A DNA stretch of 38,643 nucleotides from Streptomyces sp. BK340 (GTDB lineage Bacteria; Actinomycetota; Actinomycetes; Streptomycetales; Streptomycetaceae). The notes beneath the pieces were generated by a model. That model saw only the letters and a program-made list of their open reading frames with translations, was not told where the DNA came from and ran no database searches. Each line of letters starts with the position of its first letter. The first letter of the stretch is position 1. This document shows positions 24,065 to 30,677 of this stretch, in pieces. The DNA lies in the NCBI RefSeq assembly GCF_007827595.1, contig NZ_VISR01000001.1, positions 646,245 through 684,887 on the forward strand. Direction: 5' to 3'. Made by a program: the position numbers and the translations under genes.

Positions 24065-25135
24065 TCAGCGGCAGCAGTCCGGGTCCAGGCCGGACGGCAG
24101 GTGTTCCCCTCCGAAGACCGCGCAGGTGGCGTCGTGGCCGCCCAGGGCCGCGACGGCCAGCAGGAGGGAGCCTGCCGTCCAGGTGGTGAGCTCGCAGGGC
24201 CAGATCGCCTCGTCGTCGAAGACGTAGCCCGTCCAGTACAGGCCGCTCTCCGCGTCGCGCAGGTGCTGGATGGACTGGAGGATCTCCAGGGCGCGGTCGG
24301 ACTCGCCCATGGCCCACAGGGCCAGGGCCAGCTCGCTGGACTCGCCGCCGGTCACCCAGGGGTTGGGGACCACGCAGCGCACGCCGAGGCCGGGTACGAC
24401 GAAGCGGTCCCAGTCCGCCTCGATGCGGGACTTGGCCTCCGCTCCGGTCAGGGCGCCGCCGAGGACCGGGTAGTACCAGTCCATGGAGTAGCGGTCCTTG
24501 TCGAGGAAGCGCTCGGGGTGCAGGCGGATCGCGTGGCGCAGGGCGCCCACCGCCAGCTCCCAGTCCGGCTGCGGCTCCTCACGCTGGTCGGCGATGGCGA
24601 GGGCACAGCGCAGGGCGTGGTGGATGGAGGAACTGCCGGTGAGCAGCGCGTCCGTGGTGGGCGTGCCGTCGTCGTCGCGGCGCCAGCCGATCTGGCCGCC
24701 GGGCTGCTGCAGCCGCAGCACCCACTCCATGGCCGCGTAGACGGTGGGCCACATGCGGTCCAGGAAGGTGTCGTCGCCGGTCGACAGGTAATGGTGCCAG
24801 ACGCCGACGGCTATGTAGGCGACGAAGTTCGACTCGCGGGCGCGGTCGGTGACGTCGTCGTGGGCGCCGTCGGCGTAGGCGGCGAACCAGGAGCCGTCCT
24901 CGTTCTGGTGGGCGGCGAGCCAGGTGTACGCCCGCTCGGCGGCCTCGTGCTCGCCGGCCGCGTCCAGGGCCATGGCGGCCTCGGTGTGGTCCCACGGGTC
25001 GAGGTGGTGGCCCCGGAACCACGGGATCGCGCCGTCCTCCCGCTGTACGGCGAGGATGCCGCGCACGGTCGCGGCAGCCTGCTCGGCGGTGAGGACCCCG
25101 GGCAGGACGAGGTGTTCTGTCCGGGGCGTCGTCAC
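24065..25135 (-). CDS. Alpha-toroid (prenyltransferase/terpene-cyclase-like) protein
   Basis: A 356-aa soluble protein of the alpha/alpha-barrel type, usually labelled prenyltransferase or squalene-cyclase-like. Repeated helical units carry Trp/Asp-rich turns: WDHTEAAMALDAAG, HQNEDGSWFA, LDRMWPTVYAAMEW, NPWVTGGESSELALALW and ESGLYWTGYVFDDE. The DDGTP and QEDG-like turns resemble QW motifs, but the DXDD cyclase motif is not visible, so a terpene reaction is doubtful; a glycan-processing (six-hairpin glycosidase-like) role is an alternative. The GTG start overlaps the methyltransferase stop (GTGA), so the two are translationally coupled. It is the last gene of the three-gene operon with a glycosyltransferase. 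Confidence 0.85.
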   Translation of the reverse strand: MTTPRTEHLVLPGVLTAEQAAATVRGILAVQREDGAIPWFRGHHLDPWDHTEAAMALDAAGEHEAAERAYTWLAAHQNEDGSWFAAYADGAHDDVTDRARESNFVAYIAVGVWHHYLSTGDDTFLDRMWPTVYAAMEWVLRLQQPGGQIGWRRDDDGTPTTDALLTGSSSIHHALRCALAIADQREEPQPDWELAVGALRHAIRLHPERFLDKDRYSMDWYYPVLGGALTGAEAKSRIEADWDRFVVPGLGVRCVVPNPWVTGGESSELALALWAMGESDRALEILQSIQHLRDAESGLYWTGYVFDDEAIWPCELTTWTAGSLLLAVAALGGHDATCAVFGGEHLPSGLDPDCCR

Positions 25136-25884
25136 TTGGCGGACGCCCCGTCCGTCTCGGCGAGCCGGGGCAGGTGCGGCTTGGTCGCGTAGGCCACGAA
25201 GCTCTTGCCGATCAGCGGGTTCAGCGCCTGCTCGGCGACCCGGGTGGCGAGCGGCTTCTTCATGATGTCCCAGACCAGCAGCTTGTGGTACGCCCGCACC
25301 GGCAGCGCCTTGTCGTTGTCCACGCCGAACGCGCACTTCAGCCACCAGTACGGCGAGTGCAGGGCGTGCGCGTGGTGGGTGCCGTACGGCCTGAGGCCCG
25401 CTTCGCGGATCTTGGCGAGCAGTTCGTCGGCCTTGTAGATGCGGATGTGGCCGCCCTCGACCTCGTGGTAGGCGTCGGAGAGCGTCCAGCAGACCTTCTC
25501 GGGGCCGTAGCGGGGCACGGTGATGGCGATGCGGCCGCCGGGCTTGAGGACGCGGACCATCTCGGCGAGCACGCCCTTGTCGTCGGGGATGTGCTCCATC
25601 ACCTCGGAGATGATGACGACGTCGAAGGACTCGTCCGGGAAGGGCAGCGCCAGCGCGTCGCCCTCCATGGCGGTGGCGGTGGCGCCCGCGGGGGCCTCGC
25701 CGGCCTCCTTCATCGCGGCGAACCACTTGGCGACCTCGCGGATCTCCTCGCCGTTCTGGTCGAGGGCCACGACGTGCGCGCCGCGCCGGTAGCACTCGAA
25801 GGCGTGCCGGCCGGCCCCGCAGCCGAGGTCCAGGACACGGTCGCCCGGGGCGAGCGGGAACCGGGAGAAGTCGACGGTCAGCAC
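25132..25884 (-). CDS. Class I SAM-dependent methyltransferase (UbiE/Methyltransf_11)
   Basis: A 250-aa methyltransferase. SAM motif I is RVLDLGCGAGRHAFECYRRG (about residues 17-36), the motif II acidic residue is in VVALDQNG, motif III is FDVVIISEVMEHIPD, and VRVLKPGGRIAITVP is the post-motif III strand. The C-terminal half, with HSPYWWLKCAFG, probably binds the acceptor. It starts at GTG 25884; the open frame runs further upstream but only antisense-style composition is present there. The start overlaps the glycosyltransferase stop by 7 bases, and the 3' end overlaps the alpha-toroid gene, so all three are coupled. The acceptor is probably a glycan or glycolipid; that is inference. Confidence 0.9.
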   Translation of the reverse strand: MLTVDFSRFPLAPGDRVLDLGCGAGRHAFECYRRGAHVVALDQNGEEIREVAKWFAAMKEAGEAPAGATATAMEGDALALPFPDESFDVVIISEVMEHIPDDKGVLAEMVRVLKPGGRIAITVPRYGPEKVCWTLSDAYHEVEGGHIRIYKADELLAKIREAGLRPYGTHHAHALHSPYWWLKCAFGVDNDKALPVRAYHKLLVWDIMKKPLATRVAEQALNPLIGKSFVAYATKPHLPRLAETDGASAK

Positions 25885-27299
25885 GTGGCCCTGCTTTCGG
25901 AAGAGATGCCGGTGTCGGTCGTGGCGGCTGCCGGGGCAGCGTTCGCTGCGGTCGCGAAGCGGCCGGGTTCCGCGACCTCGGCGCGGTGGACGCCTGCCGC
26001 GGAGCGGGCGATGGCCTCGCGGTAGCGGGACACCGTTCCCTCGGCGGCACGGGCCCAGGTGAACCGCTCCAGCACGCGCGCGCGGCCCGCCGCGCCGAGC
26101 CGCGCGCGCAGCTGGGGGTCTCCCAGCAGCCGGCCGAGACCTGCGGCCAGTGCGCCCGCATCGCCGGGCGGTACGGCCAGGCAGGTCTCGCCGTCGCGTC
26201 CGGCGACCTCGGGGATCGCGCCGCCGGTGGTGGCGACCAGCGGGGTGCCGGTGGCCATGGCCTCGGCGGCGGGCAGCGAGAAGCCCTCGTAGAGCGAGGG
26301 CACGCAGGCGACCTCGGCCGAGCGGATCAGGTCGACGAGTTCGGCGTCGGAGATGCCCTTGACGAAGTCGACGGCGCCTTCGAGGCCGTAGCGCTCGACG
26401 GCCTGGGCGACCGGGCCCTCCGTGGGGCGCTTGCCGACGACGACGAGGTGGGCGGCCGGGTGCTCGGTGCGCACCTTCGCGAGGGCCTCGACGAGGAAGA
26501 CCAGGCCCTTGAGGGGCACGTCCGCGCTGGAGGTGGTGACGATCCGGCCGGGCACCTCGGCCACGGCCGGATTCGGCGAGAACAGGTTGGTGTCGGCGCC
26601 GATGTGGACGACGTGGATGCGGTCGTCCCGGACGCCGAGGTGGTCGACGATCTCCTGGCGTGAGGTGCCGGAGACGGTGAGTACGGAGGGCAGGCGGCGG
26701 GCGACGCGCTTCTGCATGCGGGTGAAGGCGTACCAGCGGCGCACCGAGTAGCGGCGCTGCCAGCCCTCGGCCGCGTCCAGCTCCAGCTGCCGGTCGACGG
26801 TGATGGGGTGGTGGATGGTGGTGACCAGGGGGGCGCCGATGTCCCCCAGCAGCCCGTAGCCGAGCGTCTGGTTGTCGTGGACGACGTCGAACTCGCCGCG
26901 GCGGGCGCGCAGATGGCGGCGGGCGCGCAGGGAGAAGGTCACCGGCTCGGGGAAGCCGCCGGTCCACATGGTCGCGACTTCGAGGGCGTCGACCCAGTCC
27001 CGGTACTCGTCGCGCCCGGGGGTGCGGAAGGGGTCGGGCTGGCGGTAGAGGTCGAGGCTGGGCAGCTCGGTCAGGGTCAGGCTCGGGTACCCCTCGTCCA
27101 GGACGGGATAGGGCTGTGAACCGATGACCTCCACCCGGTGGCCGAGGCGGGCCAGCTCGCGGGAGAGGTGGCGTACGTAGACGCCCTGGCCGCCGCAGAA
27201 CGGGTTCCCTTTATAGGTGAGAAGCGCGATGTTGAGCGGTCGCTCGCCGTCGGCTGCGAGGTCCGGTCGGGGACCCGCCTGACTGGCCTCAGCGGTCAC
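25878..27299 (-). CDS. GT4-family glycosyltransferase
   Basis: A 473-aa GT-B retaining glycosyltransferase. The N-terminal acceptor domain opens with GNPFCGGQGVYVRHLSRELA and HRVEVIG. The C-terminal donor domain has RIVTTSSADVPLKGL, HLVVVGKRP and the nucleotide-sugar motif YEGFSLPAAEAMATGTPLVA, with the E-x7-E glutamates. The final 60 residues are variable and low-complexity. It probably transfers a hexose from a nucleotide sugar in the cytoplasm. It is the first gene of a coupled operon with a methyltransferase and an alpha-toroid protein. A KstR-like site lies 53 bases upstream, between it and the divergent TetR gene. The start GTG 27299 is preceded by a G-rich RBS. Confidence 0.92.
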   Translation of the reverse strand: MTAEASQAGPRPDLAADGERPLNIALLTYKGNPFCGGQGVYVRHLSRELARLGHRVEVIGSQPYPVLDEGYPSLTLTELPSLDLYRQPDPFRTPGRDEYRDWVDALEVATMWTGGFPEPVTFSLRARRHLRARRGEFDVVHDNQTLGYGLLGDIGAPLVTTIHHPITVDRQLELDAAEGWQRRYSVRRWYAFTRMQKRVARRLPSVLTVSGTSRQEIVDHLGVRDDRIHVVHIGADTNLFSPNPAVAEVPGRIVTTSSADVPLKGLVFLVEALAKVRTEHPAAHLVVVGKRPTEGPVAQAVERYGLEGAVDFVKGISDAELVDLIRSAEVACVPSLYEGFSLPAAEAMATGTPLVATTGGAIPEVAGRDGETCLAVPPGDAGALAAGLGRLLGDPQLRARLGAAGRARVLERFTWARAAEGTVSRYREAIARSAAGVHRAEVAEPGRFATAANAAPAAATTDTGISSESRATC

Positions 27300-27352
27300 T
27301 CTGGGCCCCCTTCTCCCTGCACTGTCCCGCGAGACTACGACGGGACGCTAAT

Positions 27353-27368
27353 CTAGAACAAGTTTCAG
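27353..27368. promoter_or_regulatory. KstR-like operator between GT4 operon and TetR gene
   Basis: CTAGAACAAGTTTCAG contains TAGAACAAGTTTCA, a perfect match to TnnAACnnGTTnnA. The overlapping CAAGT-TTCAG-ACTTG (27359-27373) adds a second small inverted repeat. The site is 53 bases from the glycosyltransferase start and 152 from the TetR gene, so it could give autoregulation, control of the glycosyltransferase operon, or both. Confidence 0.7.
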
Positions 27369-27520
27369 ACTTGATCGTTCAAGAGGCTCTGAATCTACCG
27401 GCAGGTAGGGGCCAGGTGAGCAGTGGATCAGGTGATTCACGCCACGACGAGGACCCCCTGCGTGCAGGATGATCACAAGCCCCAACAGACACCCTCACCG
27501 ACTGTCACGGAACGGGACCC

Positions 27521-28159
27521 ATGCCTGCGGAATCCAAGCTGGAAGCCAGTAGCGTCCGGCCCCCTTCGGCGCCGCTGACCGAGCGGCAGGAGGCCCGCCG
27601 CCGCCGGATCCTGCACGCGAGCGCACAACTGGCCAGCCGGGGCGGTTTCGACGCCGTACAGATGCGCGAGGTCGCCGAGTCCTCGCAGGTGGCCCTCGGC
27701 ACGCTGTACCGCTACTTCCCGTCCAAGGTGCATCTGCTGGTCGCCACCATGCAGGACCAGCTGGAGCACATGCACGGGACGCTGCGCAAGAAGCCGCCGG
27801 CGGGCGACACGGCGGCCGAGCGGGTGGCGGAGACCCTGATGCGGGCCTTCCGCGCGCTGCAGCGCGAGCCGCACCTGGCCGACGCGATGGTCCGCGCCCT
27901 GACCTTCGCCGACCGGAGCGTCTCCCCCGAGGTCGACCAGGTCTCCCGGCAGACCACGGCGATCATCCTGGACGCGGTGGGCCTGGAGCACCCGACCCCC
28001 GAGCAGCTCTCCGCGGTTCGGGTCATCGAGCACACCTGGCACTCGGCCCTGATCACCTGGCTCTCGGGCCGCGCCTCCATCGCCCAGGTGAAGATCGACA
28101 TCGAGACGGTGTGCCGGCTGATCGACCTGACGGAGCCGGACGCGACGAACCGTCGCTGA
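27521..28159 (+). CDS. kstR: TetR-family repressor, KstR-like
   Basis: A 212-aa TetR regulator. The N-terminal helix-turn-helix is RRRRILHASAQLASRGGFDAV, MREVAESSQVALGTLYRYFP, then SKVHLLVATMQDQLEHM. The TLYRYFPSKVHLLV segment and the C-terminal EVDQVSRQTTAI...EHTWHSALITWLSGRAS follow mycobacterial KstR (Rv3574) closely by memory, with the same length and the same LTW/RAS pattern. KstR represses cholesterol catabolism genes and is released by a steroid-CoA ligand. The four KstR-like sites in this window strongly support that assignment here, though the inducer may differ. The start ATG 27521 follows a weak GGAACGGGA. The gene faces a TPP riboswitch on the opposite strand, 17 bases past its stop. 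Confidence 0.85.
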   Translation: MPAESKLEASSVRPPSAPLTERQEARRRRILHASAQLASRGGFDAVQMREVAESSQVALGTLYRYFPSKVHLLVATMQDQLEHMHGTLRKKPPAGDTAAERVAETLMRAFRALQREPHLADAMVRALTFADRSVSPEVDQVSRQTTAIILDAVGLEHPTPEQLSAVRVIEHTWHSALITWLSGRASIAQVKIDIETVCRLIDLTEPDATNRR

Positions 28160-28176
28160 ACGCACGAGACCTACGA

Positions 28177-28268
28177 GACGGGTTCCCTTCGCCGGCATGG
28201 TCCGGATCAGGTGATGGGGGTCGCCGTCGAGCCTGACTGCTGCTTTTCGGCCTCTCAGCCCTACCGTC
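28177..28268 (-). ncRNA. TPP (thi-box) riboswitch, orphan orientation
   Basis: Read on the minus strand, the element runs GACGG-TAGGGCTGAGAGG, a variable P3 arm, then ACCTGATCCGGACC, ATGCCGGCGAAGGGAAC and CCGTC. CTGAGA, ACCTGATC, the CCGG..CCGG pair and GGGAA are the conserved thiamine-pyrophosphate riboswitch core, and GACGG/CCGTC closes a P1 stem of 5 bp. The direction is leftward, but what follows is only the 3' end of the KstR-like gene in antisense; no thiamine gene lies downstream in the window. It is therefore a relic, a leader of an antisense RNA, or part of a 3'-overlapping regulator. Assignment of the class is strong; its target is unknown. Confidence 0.85.
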
Positions 28269-28352
28269 GCTGTCGGCCTCGGCGGATGCATGTACCTCGC
28301 GCCAAAGTCGGCTACTCCGGTCGGACTCCCTCACTCGCCTCGTAGGCTGCTT

Positions 28353-28907
28353 TCAGGATAATCCCGATGCCGCACGAAAGAGCCGGACAAATGGGATTAT
28401 TTTTCGCACCGACACTGACCTGCGGCCACGCCAGGAGACCGGTTCCAGCCCGCTCCGGCTTCGCCCCAGCAGCACCTCGCCGGCCCACTGCTCCAGCAGG
28501 CGACGGGCCTCGGCCCCGGGAGCGGCCAGGGACACGCTCTGTGCCGCCGCGTGGACCGTGCGCTCCTGTTCGTGGGTGCCCTCGCTGCAGCGGCCGCACA
28601 GGACCTCGAAGCTGCTCGCGGGGGCGCGGGCGGCGGCCTCGCGGCCCGGCTCGTACGCCTTCGCCCAGTTGCGCAGGAACTTGTGGGCCGGCGCGGCGTC
28701 GTACCACCACACCGCGCTGCGCTTCTCGTCCGGGTGGTGCGCGAGGACCCGCTCCGGCAGGCCGGCCGCGGTGAGCCACTCCTCGGCGTTCCACGCCTCG
28801 TAGGCCTCGTCGATCAGCCGCTCGGCCTCGGACTCACGCACGCTTTTCCACCCTGGTCGGTACGAAGATCTTCGGAACCGCAGGAGAGCACCCCGCGGCT
28901 CCGACAT
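28353..28907 (-). CDS. Possibly internally deleted TPR-like hypothetical protein
   Basis: An open frame of 184 codons from ATG 28907 (or 162 from GTG 28841, which has GGTGGAAAAGC before it and gives VRESEAERLIDEAYEAWNAE). The first half resembles a TPR-type protein found in streptomycetes that I recall as about twice this length (EEWLTAAGLPERVLAHH, then SAVWWYDAAPAHKFLRNW). After about residue 90 it jumps to FEVLCGRCSEGTHEQERTVH, which I recall from that family's C-terminus. The tail RKIIPFVRLFRAASGLS is unusually AT-rich. I read it as an internally shortened, perhaps non-functional gene. This rests on memory of homologues, so confidence is moderate. It begins 3-70 bases after the ferredoxin stop. 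Confidence 0.5.
   Translation of the reverse strand: MSEPRGALLRFRRSSYRPGWKSVRESEAERLIDEAYEAWNAEEWLTAAGLPERVLAHHPDEKRSAVWWYDAAPAHKFLRNWAKAYEPGREAAARAPASSFEVLCGRCSEGTHEQERTVHAAAQSVSLAAPGAEARRLLEQWAGEVLLGRSRSGLEPVSWRGRRSVSVRKIIPFVRLFRAASGLS
28358..28400. repeat. AT-rich inverted repeat in 3' end of gene
   Basis: ATAATCCC (28358-28365) is repeated as GGGATTAT (28393-28400) with a 27-base loop and TTTT right after (28401-28404). The stretch is far less GC-rich than its surroundings and falls in the last codons of the possibly deleted gene. It could be a terminator-like hairpin on the plus strand or the scar of an excised element. Confidence 0.45.
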
Positions 28908-28909
28908 CG

Positions 28910-29143
28910 CTAGTCCTCGGGCGGGAACACCGGCTCCGCGCTGCCCACCAGCGTGATCATGATGGCCTCCACGGGGCAGTTCTCGGCGGCCTCCAGGACC
29001 TGTTCGCTCGCGTCGGTGTCCGGTTCGACCGGATGGGACTGGCGGGCGGAGTCGAGGCGGAAACCGTCCGGTGCGTGGTGGAGGCACTGGGCCGAGCCGA
29101 TGCACACGGACCGGTCGACCTCGACGTGCCAGCGGTCGCCCAT
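28910..29143 (-). CDS. Single-cluster [3Fe-4S] ferredoxin
   Basis: A 77-aa ferredoxin. Three cysteines bind the cluster: CIGSAQC early (C-x5-C spacing, with the second-position Cys of 4Fe-4S types missing) and ENCPVEAI later, the pattern of actinobacterial ferredoxins that feed cytochrome P450s or oxygenases. It opens MGDRWHVEVDRSVC at ATG 29143; a longer frame upstream is antisense-type composition. It lies two bases after the aldehyde dehydrogenase stop, so they are one operon. No P450 gene lies beside it in this window, so its electron acceptor is elsewhere or is unknown. Control probably comes from the KstR-like and CTGACG sites upstream of the aldehyde dehydrogenase. Confidence 0.9.
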   Translation of the reverse strand: MGDRWHVEVDRSVCIGSAQCLHHAPDGFRLDSARQSHPVEPDTDASEQVLEAAENCPVEAIMITLVGSAEPVFPPED

Positions 29144-29145
29144 CC

Positions 29146-30597
29146 CTAAGCCCCCGCCGGCAGGTGGATCATCTTGTGTTCGAGGAACTCGCCGTAGCCC
29201 TCGGGGCCGAACTCCCGCCCCAGCCCGGAGTTCTTGTAGCCGCCGAACGGGCCGAGCATGTCCAGGCTGAAGGTGTTGACGGAGTAGGTTCCGGTGCGGA
29301 CCTGCCGGGCGACCTCGATGCCGTGCTCGACGTCGGCCGTCCACACGCTGCCGGACAGGCCGTAGTCCGAGTCGTTGGCGATCTTCACGGCCTCCTGCTC
29401 GTCGCCGTACGGCAGCAGGCAGATCACGGGGCCGAAGATCTCCTCGCGGGCGATGCGCATGGAGTTGTCGACGTCGCCGAAGAGGGTCGGTTCGACGTAC
29501 CAGCCGCGTTCCAGGCCGGCCGGGCGGCCGCCGCCGGTGAGGATCTTGGCTCCCTCCTCCTGGCCGATGCGGATGTAGTCGAGGTTGCGCTGCTGCTGGC
29601 GCCGGGCGACCAGGGGGCCGACCTGGGTGGCCGGGTCCAGCGGGTCGCCGACCTTCAGGGCGTTCGCCGCCTGCGCGAAGGCGTCGGCGAACTCGTCGTA
29701 GCGGGGGCGCGGGACGAGGATGCGGGTCTGGGCGACACACGCCTGCCCGTTGTTCATCCAGGCCGCCGGGACGATGCCCGACACGGCCGCCTGGACGTCC
29801 GCGTCCGGGAGCACGACGGCCGCCGACTTGCCGCCCAGCTCCAGGGTGACCCGGGTGAGGTTGCGGGCGGCCACCTCCATCACCCGCTTGCCGGCCGCGA
29901 CCGAGCCGGTGAAGGAGACCTTGTCGACGCCCGGGTGCCCGACCAGGTACTCGCTGACCTCGCGGTCGGCCGGGAGGATGGACAGGACGCCCTCCGGCAG
30001 CCCGGCCTCGCGTGCGATCTCGCCGAGGAGGTACGCGTCCAGCGGCGACTCCGGGGACGGCTTGAGGACGACCGTGCAGCCGGTCAGCAGCGCGGGCGCG
30101 AGCTTGGCGGCGGCGACGAACTGCGGGACGTTCCACGGGACGACGGCCGCGACCACGCCGACCGGTTCGCGCGTCACGAGGATCGGGCCGAGGACGCCGG
30201 CGCGGCGCTCCTCGTACGGGAAGTTCTGCGCGACCTTGATCGCCGAGTCCCACACCATCATCGCGCCGAGCGCCTGGGCGAGGACGCTCCAGGAGTACGG
30301 CGATCCGTTCTCCGAGGAGATCACGCGGGCGATCTCCTCGTGCCGGGCGAGGATGCCGTCCTTGATCCGGGTGACGACCTCGATCCGCTCGGCCAGCGAG
30401 GCGCGTGGCCAGGGGCCTTCGTCGAAGGCGCGGCGCGCGGAGGCCACCGCCCGGTCGACGTCCCCCTTGGAGGCGTGCGGCACCCGGCCGATGACCTCCT
30501 CGGTGTGCGGGGAGATCACCTCGATGACGTCCCCGCCCAGCGGGTCGGTCAACTCCCCGCCGATGAACAGCTGTCCGTGTTCCACGAGCTCGGTCAT
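29146..30597 (-). CDS. NAD(P)-dependent aldehyde dehydrogenase
   Basis: A 483-aa aldehyde dehydrogenase of full length. Signatures are PWNVPQFVAAAKLAPAL near residue 155, FTGSVAAGKRV (cofactor loop), the general base Glu in TLELGGKSA near residue 255 and the nucleophilic Cys in NNGQACVAQTRI near residue 290; EEIFGPV is also present. It would oxidise an aldehyde to the acid; with the alcohol dehydrogenase and ferredoxin genes it fits terminal oxidation of a lipid or steroid side chain, which is inference. It starts at ATG 30597 and is followed two bases later by the ferredoxin. Directly upstream are the abutting CTGACG palindrome (30629) and KstR-like site (30645). Confidence 0.93.
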   Translation of the reverse strand: MTELVEHGQLFIGGELTDPLGGDVIEVISPHTEEVIGRVPHASKGDVDRAVASARRAFDEGPWPRASLAERIEVVTRIKDGILARHEEIARVISSENGSPYSWSVLAQALGAMMVWDSAIKVAQNFPYEERRAGVLGPILVTREPVGVVAAVVPWNVPQFVAAAKLAPALLTGCTVVLKPSPESPLDAYLLGEIAREAGLPEGVLSILPADREVSEYLVGHPGVDKVSFTGSVAAGKRVMEVAARNLTRVTLELGGKSAAVVLPDADVQAAVSGIVPAAWMNNGQACVAQTRILVPRPRYDEFADAFAQAANALKVGDPLDPATQVGPLVARRQQQRNLDYIRIGQEEGAKILTGGGRPAGLERGWYVEPTLFGDVDNSMRIAREEIFGPVICLLPYGDEQEAVKIANDSDYGLSGSVWTADVEHGIEVARQVRTGTYSVNTFSLDMLGPFGGYKNSGLGREFGPEGYGEFLEHKMIHLPAGA

Positions 30598-30628
30598 GGC
30601 CGACTGCCTCCCGCCGCACCGCCTGTTT

Positions 30629-30643
30629 CTGACGCTGTTTCAG
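30629..30643. promoter_or_regulatory. CTGACG-N5-TCAG palindrome, copy 4
   Basis: CTGACGCTGTTTCAG, 31 bases upstream of the aldehyde dehydrogenase and one base away from the KstR-like site at 30645. The arms are CTGA/TCAG with weaker inner symmetry than copy 3. Confidence 0.5.
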
Positions 30644-30644
30644 A

Positions 30645-30660
30645 CTGATACCAGTTCTAG
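30645..30660. promoter_or_regulatory. KstR-like operator upstream of aldehyde dehydrogenase
   Basis: On the minus strand CTAGAACTGGTATCAG, which matches TnnAACnnGTTnnA with a single change (GTA for GTT). It lies 47 bases upstream of the aldehyde dehydrogenase start, beside the CTGACG-type palindrome. It is also 17 bases past the 3' end of the convergently placed acetyltransferase, so the target is most likely the aldehyde dehydrogenase operon. Confidence 0.65.
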
Positions 30661-30677
30661 TCGCGGTAGGCCAGACG

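Noticed and set aside
25885..26967. Upstream extension of the methyltransferase frame
   Set aside because: It overlaps the glycosyltransferase in another frame and is Arg/Pro-rich nonsense; the GTG 25884 start gives the normal N-terminus.
29144..30619. Long frame upstream of the ferredoxin
   Set aside because: It is a shadow of the aldehyde dehydrogenase in another frame; the ferredoxin starts at 29143.
9241..30660. A complete steroid-degradation cluster
   Set aside because: No ring-cleavage dioxygenase, KshA/B, Mce transport or acyl-CoA dehydrogenase genes are present, so only a side-chain or partial lipid pathway can be supported.
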